In this document: piece by piece, positions 41,803 through 50,681 of the stretch
How positions within the stretch are numbered: the stretch's first letter is position 1
Layout: each line of letters starts with the position of its first letter
Source of the DNA: Corynebacterium haematomassiliense
Lineage (GTDB): Bacteria; Actinomycetota; Actinomycetes; Mycobacteriales; Mycobacteriaceae
Assembly: GCF_013978595.1 (NCBI RefSeq)
Contig: NZ_JACDTZ010000001.1
Span: forward strand, 124,001-188,000
Direction of reading: 5' to 3'
Length of the DNA stretch: 64,000 nt
Position numbers and translations under genes: made by a program
Notes under the pieces: generated by a model
What the model was told of the DNA's origin: nothing
What the model saw: only the letters and a program-made list of their open reading frames with translations
Databases searched by the model: none

Positions 41803-42900
41803 TAACACTTCAAACGTGTCTTCGGGCGAGATCCACAGGGCGCCGAGAGGCATCGAAGTATCGGAAGGGAAGCCGATGGCGTCCTTGTCTTTCAGAATGC
41901 TGACCCTTTCTCCAACGCGGCCTTCCCACTCAATGTTTTTCTCCACTGGGCCGTGCGGCCACAGCTCGCGGCTGCCCAACGCGACATACTGAATTTCCTT
42001 TGTATCGGTGCCGCCGCCGACAAACCCTGTCACAGTCATGGGCTGATCCAGCCAGAGTAAGAAGTACTCGCTCTGCGGATCCTGGCCGTTGGGCATGTCC
42101 AGGCCACGCGGTGCCATAAGCTCTTCACCGGTTTTGCGCACCACGTTGCCCACGAACTCGATCTCATTTGAAGAAGCAGTTTGTGGTTCACCCCTGCTCG
42201 CACTCTCGCCTGATGGTGGAAGCACCGTGAGGTTGCCGTCGTGAAGCGGCTGCGGGTTGCTCACCGGAATCCAGTCGATGAGCAGGTGATCCGGCAGGTG
42301 GCTATCGCTAGGGAAGGTCTCCTTTGCGCCTCCGCTTAGCGACGTGCCGTGCAACGTAAACAGCTCAGAAACGGATTCCTTGCCCAGCGACGAACCACTG
42401 ATCTGGTACACGCCCCTGCCACCCGCGGACGCCAACACCGTCAACCGGCCACCACCGTTACCGGGCGCACCCATCATGAGTACGTCTGTGGACGCGCGCG
42501 CCTTGCCATCCTCGCCGATGGTGAACACGATCACCGGTGTGGTGTCGCTGCCACCGACCGCGAGCAGGAGTTCGGGCGTGCCGCCGCCGGTGGCCTCCAC
42601 AAGCGCGTACTCGTAGGTGCCGTCGGGGGTGTACTGCGCCGCGGCGTTCACGGGGTAGTCGCCGGGATGGGAGAGGACCCATTCGTACTCGGTGCGCCAA
42701 TCGGTGGCGTCCTCAGCCTCAGCCGCAGCCTCCCCGCCAGTCTCCGCAAGCTCCGCAGACTCCACCACCGAACCCGAATCCGGATCCACCCACTGCGTGG
42801 ACGTGACCACCACGGTTTCGCGCTCGCCACCTCCAGCGCAACCCGAAACCACCCCGACAGAACCGACTACAACAAGCGCGAGCGCGCGACGAAAACGCAT
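41797..42900 (-). CDS. Lipoprotein of unknown function (paralogue 2)
   Basis: This 367-residue lipoprotein has a lipobox VSGC (Cys21), then ETVVVTSTQWVDPDSGSVV, an Ala/Glu-rich linker and a beta-rich domain ending FPSDTSMPLGALWIS. It is paralogous to the gene at 36403, with the same length, direction and order of conserved blocks. Both are presumed surface proteins anchored in the membrane; the ligand is unknown. The start ATG follows no strong ribosome site. Confidence 0.78.
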   Translation of the reverse strand: MRFRRALALVVVGSVGVVSGCAGGGERETVVVTSTQWVDPDSGSVVESAELAETGGEAAAEAEDATDWRTEYEWVLSHPGDYPVNAAAQYTPDGTYEYALVEATGGGTPELLLAVGGSDTTPVIVFTIGEDGKARASTDVLMMGAPGNGGGRLTVLASAGGRGVYQISGSSLGKESVSELFTLHGTSLSGGAKETFPSDSHLPDHLLIDWIPVSNPQPLHDGNLTVLPPSGESASRGEPQTASSNEIEFVGNVVRKTGEELMAPRGLDMPNGQDPQSEYFLLWLDQPMTVTGFVGGGTDTKEIQYVALGSRELWPHGPVEKNIEWEGRVGERVSILKDKDAIGFPSDTSMPLGALWISPEDTFEVLN

Positions 42901-42937
42901 GCACCCACTCTAACCGTCGGGCACAGGAAACTCGCGG

Positions 42938-43432
42938 CTATTTCCCAAGCTCTTTGCGGCGCTTCGCCGCGAGCTTCAGCCGCTCGGCGCGATCCGTGCG
43001 TTCCTTCTCCAGCAGTTCCTCGAGGATCTCGTCCTCCTCGTCGGAGATGTCGAAGACGGCGTACCAAGCGACCTCGAGAATGCCCATCACCGGCCACACC
43101 ACCCAGGCGTAGTCCAGGTCGAGCCCGATCTGGAGCACGAAAAATACCGCCAGGCCGCCGATCAACGTGGTGTAGATCGCGGTGTCTAACTTCCGCTTCG
43201 CGGCGAGCTTTTCTTCCAGTTCAACCTCAGACGGCTCGCGTTTTTCTAATGTGGCGGGCTCGGCCGGAAGGTCGTCGAAAAGCGCCGAAAGCTCCCCGCG
43301 CGTGCGCGCAATTGCCGCCTGACCTGTGCGTTCCTCGAACTCGCCGACGTCGAGGTACCCGTCTGCGAACAGCGTGCCCAGCCGGTCCAGCGCGTCTGAA
43401 CGTTCGGCGTCGCCCACGCGGATTTCGTCCAT
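42938..43432 (-). CDS. DUF1707 (SHOCT-like) membrane protein
   Basis: This protein of about 164 residues begins with a DUF1707 domain (IRVGDAERSDALDRLGTLFADGYLDVGEFEERT), followed by two closely spaced transmembrane helices (residues about 85-105 and 110-130) and a charged C-terminal tail. DUF1707 domains occur in actinobacterial membrane and regulatory proteins; function is unknown. ATG 43432 has GGGAG five bases upstream. It is divergent from the MerR gene with a 51-base shared region. Confidence 0.75.
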   Translation of the reverse strand: MDEIRVGDAERSDALDRLGTLFADGYLDVGEFEERTGQAAIARTRGELSALFDDLPAEPATLEKREPSEVELEEKLAAKRKLDTAIYTTLIGGLAVFFVLQIGLDLDYAWVVWPVMGILEVAWYAVFDISDEEDEILEELLEKERTDRAERLKLAAKRRKELGK

Positions 43433-43483
43433 CATCGCTCCCAACTTGCGCTTGCCCCTGCGGCAAGCTGTTCAATCGCAGTC

Positions 43484-44257
43484 ATGGCAGATGGTAACGA
43501 GTACACGATTGGCGAAGCCGCGGAGGCCCTCGGCGTATCCACGAAGGCGCTGCGCCACTGGGAAGCGCTCGGCCTCATCGCACCCGCGCGCACGTGGGCC
43601 GACCACCGCGTCTACAGCGAGGCCGACCTCGAGCGCGGCGCGGCCATCGCGCTCTACCGCGGCGTCGGCGTGCCGCTTGCACAGATCGCCAAGCTTCTCG
43701 ACGCCTCCGGGGACGCCCTCACCCGCGCCCTCAAGCACCACCAGGAAGCACTCGCTTCTCGACGGCGCACGCTCGACGCCCAGCTCGCATCTGTCCAGCA
43801 CCTCATTGATAACGCAACGAAAGGATCCATTGACATGGACGCAATGAAGAAGTATCTCGGCGAGGATATGCCCGCCTACCAGGAAGAAGCCGAGCAGCGC
43901 TGGGGTGATACCCCGGAGTGGGCGCAGTCCCAGGAGAAGCTCGCGCAGATGGGTGAAGGCGACTTCAAGCGCCTGCAGGAAGAGCAGGACGCGCTCGCCG
44001 CGGACTTGGTCAACGCACGCGATTCCGGCGTGGAACCCGGCTCACAGGAAGCCGAAGCGCTGGTGGAGCGGCATCGCGCCAGCATCGCCCAGTGGTACGA
44101 CGTCACCCCGGCGCGCCAACTCATCCTCGCGCGCATGTACGTTGGCGACCCCCGCTTCCACGAGGCGTACAACGGCGCGCAGGATTACCTGCTCGAGCTG
44201 GTCACCGCCCACGCGGCGGCTGAAGGTGTGGACGTGGACAACCCGCAGTGGGGCTAG
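43484..44257 (+). CDS. MerR-family regulator with TipAS antibiotic-recognition domain
   Basis: This 257-residue protein has an N-terminal MerR helix-turn-helix (YTIGEAAEALGVSTKALRHWEALGLI), a long dimerisation helix and a C-terminal TipAS domain (MKKYLGEDMPAYQEEAEQRWGDTPEW through HEAYNGAQDYLLELV). TipAS domains bind thiopeptide-type or other bulky compounds and activate target promoters. No cognate pump lies adjacent. ATG start with the shared upstream region also serving the DUF1707 gene. Confidence 0.87.
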   Translation: MADGNEYTIGEAAEALGVSTKALRHWEALGLIAPARTWADHRVYSEADLERGAAIALYRGVGVPLAQIAKLLDASGDALTRALKHHQEALASRRRTLDAQLASVQHLIDNATKGSIDMDAMKKYLGEDMPAYQEEAEQRWGDTPEWAQSQEKLAQMGEGDFKRLQEEQDALAADLVNARDSGVEPGSQEAEALVERHRASIAQWYDVTPARQLILARMYVGDPRFHEAYNGAQDYLLELVTAHAAAEGVDVDNPQWG

Positions 44258-44277
44258 CCACACCCCACTTGTCCTCC

Positions 44278-45030
44278 CTACACGGGGCAGACCACGGGCA
44301 CACCGGCGTCGTCTAGGACGCGGGCGCGGAAGCCGTACACGTCTTCGAGCAGGTCGGGAGTGAGCACCGCATGGGGTGTGTCTTGGCCGACGAGGCGGCC
44401 GGCCTTGAGCACGAGTAGCTCGTCGCAGTAGCGGGCGGCGAGGTTGAGGTCGTGGATGGCCACCAGCGCCACCCGGTCGGTCCCGCGGACCTCGTCGCAG
44501 ATGAGCTGGAGCAGTTCGACTTGGTGGCGTAGGTCGAGGGCGGACGTGGGTTCGTCGAGAAGCATGACGCTCGGCTCGCGCACCAGCATCTGCGCAACAG
44601 CGACGAGCTGGCGCTGACCACCCGACATGTCCGAGACCAGCCGGTCGGACAGATGCGTGATACCCAAACGGTGCATGACATCGGCGGTGCGCTCCAGCGG
44701 ATCCCACCCGTCGACGCCGCGGCGGCGGGCGGAGACCATGACCGATTCGAACGCGGTCAGCGTGGCGCTGCTCAACAGGTCCTGCGGCACATAGCCGATC
44801 GCCTCCACGCGGTCCCTGCCGGTGAGCTCCGTGCCGCCCTTGCTGATGGTCACCGACCCCGCCGTCGGCTTTTTAATCCCGGCGATGGCTTTGACCAGCG
44901 TCGACTTGCCGGCGGCATTGGGGCCGATCAGGCCGACGACCGTCCCGCCCTCGAGCGGGCCGAACGACAACGAGTGCACGATGGTGGACCGTCCGTAGGA
45001 AACGGAGAGGTTCTGCGCGCTAACAGTCAT
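44278..45030 (-). CDS. Siderophore ABC transporter ATP-binding protein
   Basis: This 250-residue FecE/FhuC-type ATPase has Walker A (GPNAAGKST), signature (SGGQRQLVAVAQ), Walker B (VMLLDEPTSALD) and the switch His (AIHDLNLAARYC). It powers ferric-siderophore import with the adjacent permease and binding protein. ATG 45030 lies four bases after the permease stop, so it is in the same operon. Iron control by DtxR is expected from the operator boxes at 47394 and 47435. Confidence 0.93.
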   Translation of the reverse strand: MTVSAQNLSVSYGRSTIVHSLSFGPLEGGTVVGLIGPNAAGKSTLVKAIAGIKKPTAGSVTISKGGTELTGRDRVEAIGYVPQDLLSSATLTAFESVMVSARRRGVDGWDPLERTADVMHRLGITHLSDRLVSDMSGGQRQLVAVAQMLVREPSVMLLDEPTSALDLRHQVELLQLICDEVRGTDRVALVAIHDLNLAARYCDELLVLKAGRLVGQDTPHAVLTPDLLEDVYGFRARVLDDAGVPVVCPV

Positions 45031-45034
45031 GGTT

Positions 45035-46120
45035 TTAGGCCCCCTTCCGGCGGGCACGGGTGAAGATGAGGAACACGAAAAACGGCACGCCGACCAGCGA
45101 GGTGATGATGCCGATCGGGATGGCCAGGCCGGGGATGATAGACAGCGACACGGCATAGGCCAAGCTCAGCAGCATCGCGCCCGCGGCGGCCGCGGCGGGG
45201 AGGAAAAACTTTTGGTCCTCGCCCACGAGCATGCGCGCCACGTGGGGCCCGACGAGCCCGATGAACCCGATGATGCCGGTAAACGCCACAGACGCGGCCG
45301 CCAAAAACGATGCGACGAGCAGGGTGGCAAGGCGCAGGCGTTTGACGTCGATGCCGAGGGCGGCGGCGCGGTCGTCGCCAAGCCGCAGCGCGGTCAGGCG
45401 CCACGCGTTGGCCACGCAGAACGGGATCGCCGCGGCGAGGACGACCGCGAGGATGATGTTCGCTGTCCAGTTTGCGCGCTGCATCGACCCCATGGTCCAG
45501 AAGACGATCTGCTGTAGTGCCTCGACGTTGGCGCCGTACTGCAGCAGCGACAGCAAGGCCTGGAAGAAGAAGGACAGTGCGATGCCGAGCAGGATCATCG
45601 ACTCGGCCGTGGCGCCGCGCCACACGGAAGCGCCCGCCACAATCGCCACGGCGATCAGCGCCGCCAGCGCAGCGGTGGCGGCGAGGTTGAACTGCGGGTT
45701 GGCCACCAGCGACCAGCCCATCACGATGGACAGCGCGGCGCCGAACGCCGCTGCGGCCGAAATACCGAGGGTGAACGGCTCTGCCAGCGGGTTGTCCAAA
45801 ATCGTCTGCATCTGGCCGCCCGCAAGCCCCAGCGCGGCACCGCACAGCACCGCCATCACCGCGGCCGGTAGGCGCAGCGTGCGAATCACCACCAGGGTCT
45901 GCTCGTCCACCCGCTCCGGGTTGAACACAGCGTGAAACACGTCGGCCACGGCGATGTCGATCGGGCCGACCACAACGGCGAACATAAAGCTCGCCACTAC
46001 CGCGACCAGCAGGCCGGCAATGGCGAAGGACTTCCTCCGCCCGCGCTTGAGGTAGCTGTCAATCGCGCTCCGGCGGGCGTCCTCGGCCACGTCGGGTTTT
46101 GCGGACACGCGCGTGATCAT
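45035..46120 (-). CDS. Siderophore ABC transporter permease, FecCD family
   Basis: This 361-residue permease has about ten transmembrane helices with family motifs RLPAAVMAVLCGAALGLAGGQMQ, LAEPFTLGISAAAAFGAAL and GFIGLVGPHVARMLVGEDQ. A single permease gene suggests a homodimeric channel. It lies three bases after the binding-protein gene and four before the ATPase gene. Confidence 0.93.
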   Translation of the reverse strand: MITRVSAKPDVAEDARRSAIDSYLKRGRRKSFAIAGLLVAVVASFMFAVVVGPIDIAVADVFHAVFNPERVDEQTLVVIRTLRLPAAVMAVLCGAALGLAGGQMQTILDNPLAEPFTLGISAAAAFGAALSIVMGWSLVANPQFNLAATAALAALIAVAIVAGASVWRGATAESMILLGIALSFFFQALLSLLQYGANVEALQQIVFWTMGSMQRANWTANIILAVVLAAAIPFCVANAWRLTALRLGDDRAAALGIDVKRLRLATLLVASFLAAASVAFTGIIGFIGLVGPHVARMLVGEDQKFFLPAAAAAGAMLLSLAYAVSLSIIPGLAIPIGIITSLVGVPFFVFLIFTRARRKGA

Positions 46121-46123
46121 GCC

Positions 46124-47374
46124 CTACATCGCCTCCGGGTGCGCGGGGTCGGCGAAGAACACGCCGCTGTACTCAAACGGCAGCCACTCCTTGTGGAAGT
46201 CCTTGAAGTCCTGCGCCGGGTCCAAGTCCGCGAACTCCTCCGGGTGCAGCCACTTCGCAAACGCCTCGAGGGCGAACACGTTGAAGGGATTGTCGTAGAA
46301 CTGGTGGTAGATGGCGAAGTAGTTGCCCTCGTTTGGTGCGTCGAGAAGCTCCATGCCCGGCTGCTGCAGCGGGCCCTCGCACGTTTCGAGCACAAGGTCG
46401 GGGTTGGACTGGTAGCCCAGCTCGACGTGGCGGAAAGTGCCCGGCTTGTTCGGGTCGCGCGCCCACTCGCCGCCGGTGACGATGAGCTTGTCGGGATTAA
46501 GCTCGACCAACTTCTCCGGGGTGAGGGTCTTCGTCTCCGGGCCGAGCACCTCGGGGCCCAAGTTGTGCCCGCCAGCGGCGGTGATCAGCGTGCCCAGATG
46601 CACATCCCCGGCGACGGCGCAGCAATCGCTGAACCCGGCGGCTGTCCAAAGCAGCACATCCGGCTTGTCAGCGATCTTTGCCGCCCGGTCAGTGATCTCC
46701 TTGACCTTGGCCTGGTAGAACTCGTTGTACTTCTGCGCACGCTCGCTCTGGCCGAGCAGGTCGCCCAGCAGCTGCATGGACACCGTGGTGTTTTCCAGCG
46801 GCTTCTGACGGAAATCGATGAACGCGTAGGTGATGCCCGCCGCGTCCAAATCGGAGATGAAGCCGCTTTCTTCCACGGACTTCTTCTGGTCCAGCGTCAT
46901 GATCACCACGTCCGGCTTCTGCGCCAGCAGGTTCTCAACGGTGACGTCGCCCTTGTCGATCATGCCGATCTCCGGCATGTCCTTCGCCTCTGGCTGCATC
47001 TCGAAGAGCTTCTCGCGGAACGCCCCGGCCGCCTTTTCCAAGTCCTGGCCGTAGGCGACGACATTGTCCAGCGGATTGTCCTGCAGCAGGGCAGTGGCGT
47101 ACGCCGCGCGGCCCTCCGCCAGCACGATGCGCTCCGGCAGTTCGTCGAACTGGAGCGTGCGGCCGGCGGCGTCGGTGACGGTGACCGCGCCCTCAGCGGA
47201 TCGGGTCTGCGTTCTGGCAGCGGTGCCGCCCGCCTCTGTGCTGACTTCGGCGCTGACCTCAGTGCCGGTTTCGTTGCCGGCAGTGGGGGCCGTCTCGCCG
47301 CTCGAGCAGGCGACCAGTCCGCAGACGGTGGCAAGTGAGACGGCGAGGGTGCCGATCCGGTGTGAACGTTTCAC
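46124..47374 (-). CDS. Iron-siderophore substrate-binding lipoprotein
   Basis: This 416-residue binding lipoprotein has a signal peptide with lipobox GLVAC (Cys23), a Thr/Glu-rich linker and a FecB/FepB-type two-lobe domain (VTVTDAAGRTLQFDELPERIVL; QKPDVVIMTLDQK). It captures a ferric siderophore at the surface and delivers it to the permease. It is first in the three-gene operon. Two DtxR-like boxes precede it. Confidence 0.92.
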   Translation of the reverse strand: MKRSHRIGTLAVSLATVCGLVACSSGETAPTAGNETGTEVSAEVSTEAGGTAARTQTRSAEGAVTVTDAAGRTLQFDELPERIVLAEGRAAYATALLQDNPLDNVVAYGQDLEKAAGAFREKLFEMQPEAKDMPEIGMIDKGDVTVENLLAQKPDVVIMTLDQKKSVEESGFISDLDAAGITYAFIDFRQKPLENTTVSMQLLGDLLGQSERAQKYNEFYQAKVKEITDRAAKIADKPDVLLWTAAGFSDCCAVAGDVHLGTLITAAGGHNLGPEVLGPETKTLTPEKLVELNPDKLIVTGGEWARDPNKPGTFRHVELGYQSNPDLVLETCEGPLQQPGMELLDAPNEGNYFAIYHQFYDNPFNVFALEAFAKWLHPEEFADLDPAQDFKDFHKEWLPFEYSGVFFADPAHPEAM

Positions 47375-47393
47375 TACGTTTCCCTTCGTTAGG

Positions 47394-47412
47394 TGACGTT
47401 AGCCTAAGCTAA
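47394..47412. promoter_or_regulatory. DtxR box 1 of siderophore operon
   Basis: The 19-mer TGACGTTAGCCTAAGCTAA matches the consensus TWAGGTTAGSCTAACCTWA at 16 positions when read on the minus strand. It lies 20-38 bases before the binding-protein ATG. Confidence 0.75.
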
Positions 47413-47434
47413 ATTGCAGGAACTATGGCGACAC

Positions 47435-47460
47435 TAAGGTAAGCCTAAGTTGAGTGTCAA
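47435..47460 (-). promoter_or_regulatory. DtxR box 2 and promoter of siderophore operon
   Basis: TAAGGTAAGCCTAAGTTGA (47435-47453) matches the DtxR consensus at 15 of 19 positions and lies in the spacer of a minus-strand promoter: TTGACA (47460-47455) and TAGTGT with an 18-base gap. DtxR-Fe binding would block polymerase. Confidence 0.72.
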
Positions 47461-47483
47461 CTGTCACGGGGGGAGCAGTGGGG

Positions 47484-48341
47484 CTAAGCGCTTTTGCCCT
47501 TCTTCCCAGACCCAGACTTCCCACCACCGGAGGACCGCTTATCCAGCGACGCCTTCAGCGCGGACATCAGGTCCACCACGTTGTCGTCGTCCTCGGAACC
47601 GGAACCGTCCTCCGAACCATCCGAACCGAACGTCGCCTCGGTGTCCAGGGTCTCGCCCTGCTCGAACTTCGCGTCGATGAGTTTGCGCAGCTCGGCCTGG
47701 TAGTCGTCTTCGAACTCTTCGGGCGTGAAGTCGGAGGCGTAGGACTCCACGAGCTGCTTGGATAGCTTCAGCTCTTTCTCGCCGATCTTCGCGCGGGACT
47801 TGGTGCCTTTGAATTCGTCGTCGAAGTCGAGCTCGCGCACCTCGTCGGCCCACATCAGGCCCTGCAGCACGATGACCTTGTTCACCACCCGCAGCACGCC
47901 CAACCTGGTCTTTTGCCGCAGGGCGAAGCGCACCACGGCGATCAGCTCCGAATCCAGCAGGGTCTGCCGCAGCAGCAGGTACGACTTCGGCGTTTTGCCC
48001 TCGGGAGCTAGGTAGTAGGACTTCTCCAGCATCAGCGGGTCGATCTGGTCGGCGGGGACGAACTGCACGACTTCGATCTCGTCGTTGTTTGCTTCGGGCA
48101 GCGAGTCGAAGTCCTCGTCGGTGAGCACGACCGTGTCGCCGTCCTCCTCAAACGCCTTGTCGATGTGCTTGTACTCCACCTTCTCGCCGCAGACTTCGCA
48201 GCGCCGTTCGTAGCGGATCCGCCCGCCGTCCTTGTCGTGGACCTGGTGGAACGACAAGTCGTGGTCCTCGGTCGCCCCGTACGCCTTGACGGGGACGTTG
48301 ACAAGGCCAAATGTGACGGAACCTGTCCATACTGCGCGCAT
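47484..48341 (-). CDS. ku: Ku DNA end-binding protein (NHEJ)
   Basis: This 285-residue bacterial Ku protein starts MRAVWTGSVTFGLVNVPVKAY and has the cysteine-containing bridge region (YERRCEVCGEKVEY), the core beta-barrel and a lysine/serine-rich C-terminal extension. It rings DNA ends and recruits LigD for non-homologous end joining. It is divergent from ligD, 35 bases apart, so both are probably co-regulated. ATG 48341 begins the family N-terminus. Confidence 0.95.
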   Translation of the reverse strand: MRAVWTGSVTFGLVNVPVKAYGATEDHDLSFHQVHDKDGGRIRYERRCEVCGEKVEYKHIDKAFEEDGDTVVLTDEDFDSLPEANNDEIEVVQFVPADQIDPLMLEKSYYLAPEGKTPKSYLLLRQTLLDSELIAVVRFALRQKTRLGVLRVVNKVIVLQGLMWADEVRELDFDDEFKGTKSRAKIGEKELKLSKQLVESYASDFTPEEFEDDYQAELRKLIDAKFEQGETLDTEATFGSDGSEDGSGSEDDDNVVDLMSALKASLDKRSSGGGKSGSGKKGKSA

Positions 48342-48376
48342 GCGCCTCACTTTACGCACGCCTCTACAGTGGGGCC

Positions 48377-50671
48377 ATGGCGAACGACCAGAGGGTCCGC
48401 GTCGGCGGCCGCGAGCTCACCGTGAGCAACCTGGACAAAGTGCTCTACCCGGCCACCGGCACCACAAAGGCCGATGCCATGCGCTACTACCAGGCGGTCG
48501 CCGACGTACTCGTCCCGCAGGTCAGAAGGCGCCCGGTGACCAGGAAGAGGTGGCCCGAAGGCGTCGATAAGCAAAGCTTCTTCCGCAAAGACCTCGAGGA
48601 TTCGGCGCCCGCGTGGGTGCCCACCGGCACCATCCAGCACACCACGAGCGTCAACGCCTATCCGCTTATCGACGGCTCCGCCACCCTCGCGTGGCTTTCC
48701 CAAGTCGCGGCACTCGAGCTGCACACCCCGCAGTGGCGCTTCGGCGCGGACGGCAAACCGCAAAACCCCGACCGGCTGGTGCTGGACCTCGACCCGGGCC
48801 CCGGCATCGAATTACACGACACCGCCGAGGTGGCGCTGATGTGCCGCGAGATCCTCGAGGACATGGGGCTGACCTGCGTCCCGGTGACCTCGGGGTCGAA
48901 GGGCATCCACCTGTACGCGGGCCTGGACGGCACCAGCGACGCCATTGCTGTGACCAACGTGGCCAAAACCCTCGCGCAGCACCTGCAGCGCGCGCACCCG
49001 GACCGCATCACCGCCACCATGGCGAAGGCGGAGCGCACGGGGCGCGTGTTCATCGACTGGAGCCAGAACAACGGGAAGAAAACCACCATCAGCCCGTACT
49101 CGCTGCGCGGGAAAGCGCGCCCCACCGTGGCGGCGCCGCGCACGTGGGAGGAGATCGCGGACCCGGCGTTGCGGCAGCTGGAGCTCGACGAGGTCATCGC
49201 GCGCGTCGAGGACGGGCTCGACCCCATTGCGGCCCTCGGCGCGCCGGGGGAGGACCGGCTGGCCACGTACCGCGCCATGCGCGACAAAACCAAAACCGGC
49301 GAACCGGTGCCCGACGCCGCCCCGGCCCCGCGCGACGGCGAGCCGATCTTCGTCATCGGCGAGCACGACGCCTCCCACCTGCACTGGGATTTCCGCCTGG
49401 AGCACGACGGGGTGCTCGTCTCCTGGGCGGTGCCGAAGGGGCCACCGCTGGACACCGACGTCAACCGCCTCGCCGTGCAGACCGAGGACCACCCGATCGA
49501 ATACGCCGAGTTCGAGGGCACCATCCCGAAGGGCCAGTACGGCGCGGGCACAGTGAAAATCTGGGACATCGGCACCTGCGAGATTGAAAAGTGGCGCGAC
49601 CGCGAAATCATCGCCGTCCTCCGCGGACGCGACGGCGGCGGTTTGGGCGGCATCCCGCGCCGCTTCGCGCTGATCCGCACAGACGAGAAACACTGGCTGC
49701 TCAAGCTCACCCGTGACCAGCCCAGCGCCGCGCCCACCACAACGCCGTTCGCGCCGATGCTGCCCACCGCCGCCACCCGCGGTGAGATCACCCTCGAGCA
49801 AAAAGACGGCGCCGAGTTCGCCTACGAGATGAAGTGGGACGGTTACCGCATCCTCGCGGATGTCGGCGACGCGGTCCGCCTGCGCAGCCGCAGCGGCAAG
49901 GACTACACGCACCTGTTCCCGCACACGGACGAGCTCGCACAATTGCTTGTCGACGGCGGCCGCGTCGACGGCGAACTCCTCGCCCTCGATACCGACGGAA
50001 AACCGGACTTCTCAGCCCTGCACCACGCCGACCAACACGGCACTCGCGACAAAGGGGCCAACCTGCGCTACATGGTCTTCGACGTGCTGCGCCTTGCCGG
50101 GCGCGACCTCACCGGCGAGCCCTGGAACGTCCGCCGCGAGCTGCTCGAGCAACTCACCGAGACCGAGCACGTGGTCATCCCGCCCGCCTACACCGGCTCT
50201 TTCGACACCGCTTGGCGCGCCGCCGAAGAGCTCGGTCTGGAGGGCGTGGTGGCCAAGCGCACCGACGCCGCCTACGCGCCGGGGGAGCGCTCCCGCGCGT
50301 GGCTGAAGGTCAAGCGTGCCCTGCACCAGGAGGTGGTGGTCGTCGGCGTGCGCACGGGCAAGCGCGGCATCGCATCGCTGCTAGTCGCGGTGCCTGACGA
50401 GGCGGGCGAGCTGCGCTACGCGGGCCGTGTGGGCACCGGGTTTTCCAACGCCCAGCTCGCAGAGATCGGCCGCACGCTGCGCCGCGTGGAGCGCAAAACC
50501 CCGCCCATCGACATCCCCGCCTCCGACGCGAAAGACGCCTGGTGGGTGACCCCGAAGTTCGTCGCCGAGGTGCAGCTCGCGGGCGCCACCACGGATAACA
50601 AAGTGCGCCAGGCATCCTGGAGGGGCTGGCGCGAGGACAAGGACCCCGGCCAGGTCCGATGGGAAGTGTGA
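48377..50671 (+). CDS. ligD: Multifunctional NHEJ DNA ligase LigD
   Basis: This 764-residue enzyme has the Pol-PE-ligase order of mycobacteria: primase-type polymerase (GVDKQSFFRKDLED; LVLDLDPGPG metal motif) to about residue 300, 3'-phosphoesterase (DASHLHWDFRLEHDG; VPKGPPLD; FEGTIPKGQYGAG) to about 450, and ATP-dependent ligase with the adenylated Lys486 in YEMKWDGYR, and EGVVAKR. It fills, trims and seals broken ends with Ku. The 2H phosphoesterase gene starts 10 bases after it. Confidence 0.96.
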   Translation: MANDQRVRVGGRELTVSNLDKVLYPATGTTKADAMRYYQAVADVLVPQVRRRPVTRKRWPEGVDKQSFFRKDLEDSAPAWVPTGTIQHTTSVNAYPLIDGSATLAWLSQVAALELHTPQWRFGADGKPQNPDRLVLDLDPGPGIELHDTAEVALMCREILEDMGLTCVPVTSGSKGIHLYAGLDGTSDAIAVTNVAKTLAQHLQRAHPDRITATMAKAERTGRVFIDWSQNNGKKTTISPYSLRGKARPTVAAPRTWEEIADPALRQLELDEVIARVEDGLDPIAALGAPGEDRLATYRAMRDKTKTGEPVPDAAPAPRDGEPIFVIGEHDASHLHWDFRLEHDGVLVSWAVPKGPPLDTDVNRLAVQTEDHPIEYAEFEGTIPKGQYGAGTVKIWDIGTCEIEKWRDREIIAVLRGRDGGGLGGIPRRFALIRTDEKHWLLKLTRDQPSAAPTTTPFAPMLPTAATRGEITLEQKDGAEFAYEMKWDGYRILADVGDAVRLRSRSGKDYTHLFPHTDELAQLLVDGGRVDGELLALDTDGKPDFSALHHADQHGTRDKGANLRYMVFDVLRLAGRDLTGEPWNVRRELLEQLTETEHVVIPPAYTGSFDTAWRAAEELGLEGVVAKRTDAAYAPGERSRAWLKVKRALHQEVVVVGVRTGKRGIASLLVAVPDEAGELRYAGRVGTGFSNAQLAEIGRTLRRVERKTPPIDIPASDAKDAWWVTPKFVAEVQLAGATTDNKVRQASWRGWREDKDPGQVRWEV
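48562..48674. repeat. Over-represented 11-mer CGTCGATARGC (inverted pair shown; dispersed)
   Basis: CGTCGATAAGC at 48562 and its inverse at 48664 are two of 18 copies found by eye in the window. Forward copies: 4298, 9143, 12420, 29678, 34510, 35309, 48562, 51193, 56600, 61624, 62859. Inverted copies: 246, 30104, 39670, 48664, 56056, 59416, 61355. None lies in 12.43-29.67 kb. Relatives with G, C or A in place of T (CGTCGANAAGC) add at least 14 more. They fall in several reading frames and once across a stop codon (56056). Confidence 0.75.
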
Positions 50672-50681
50672 GGAGGAGACC

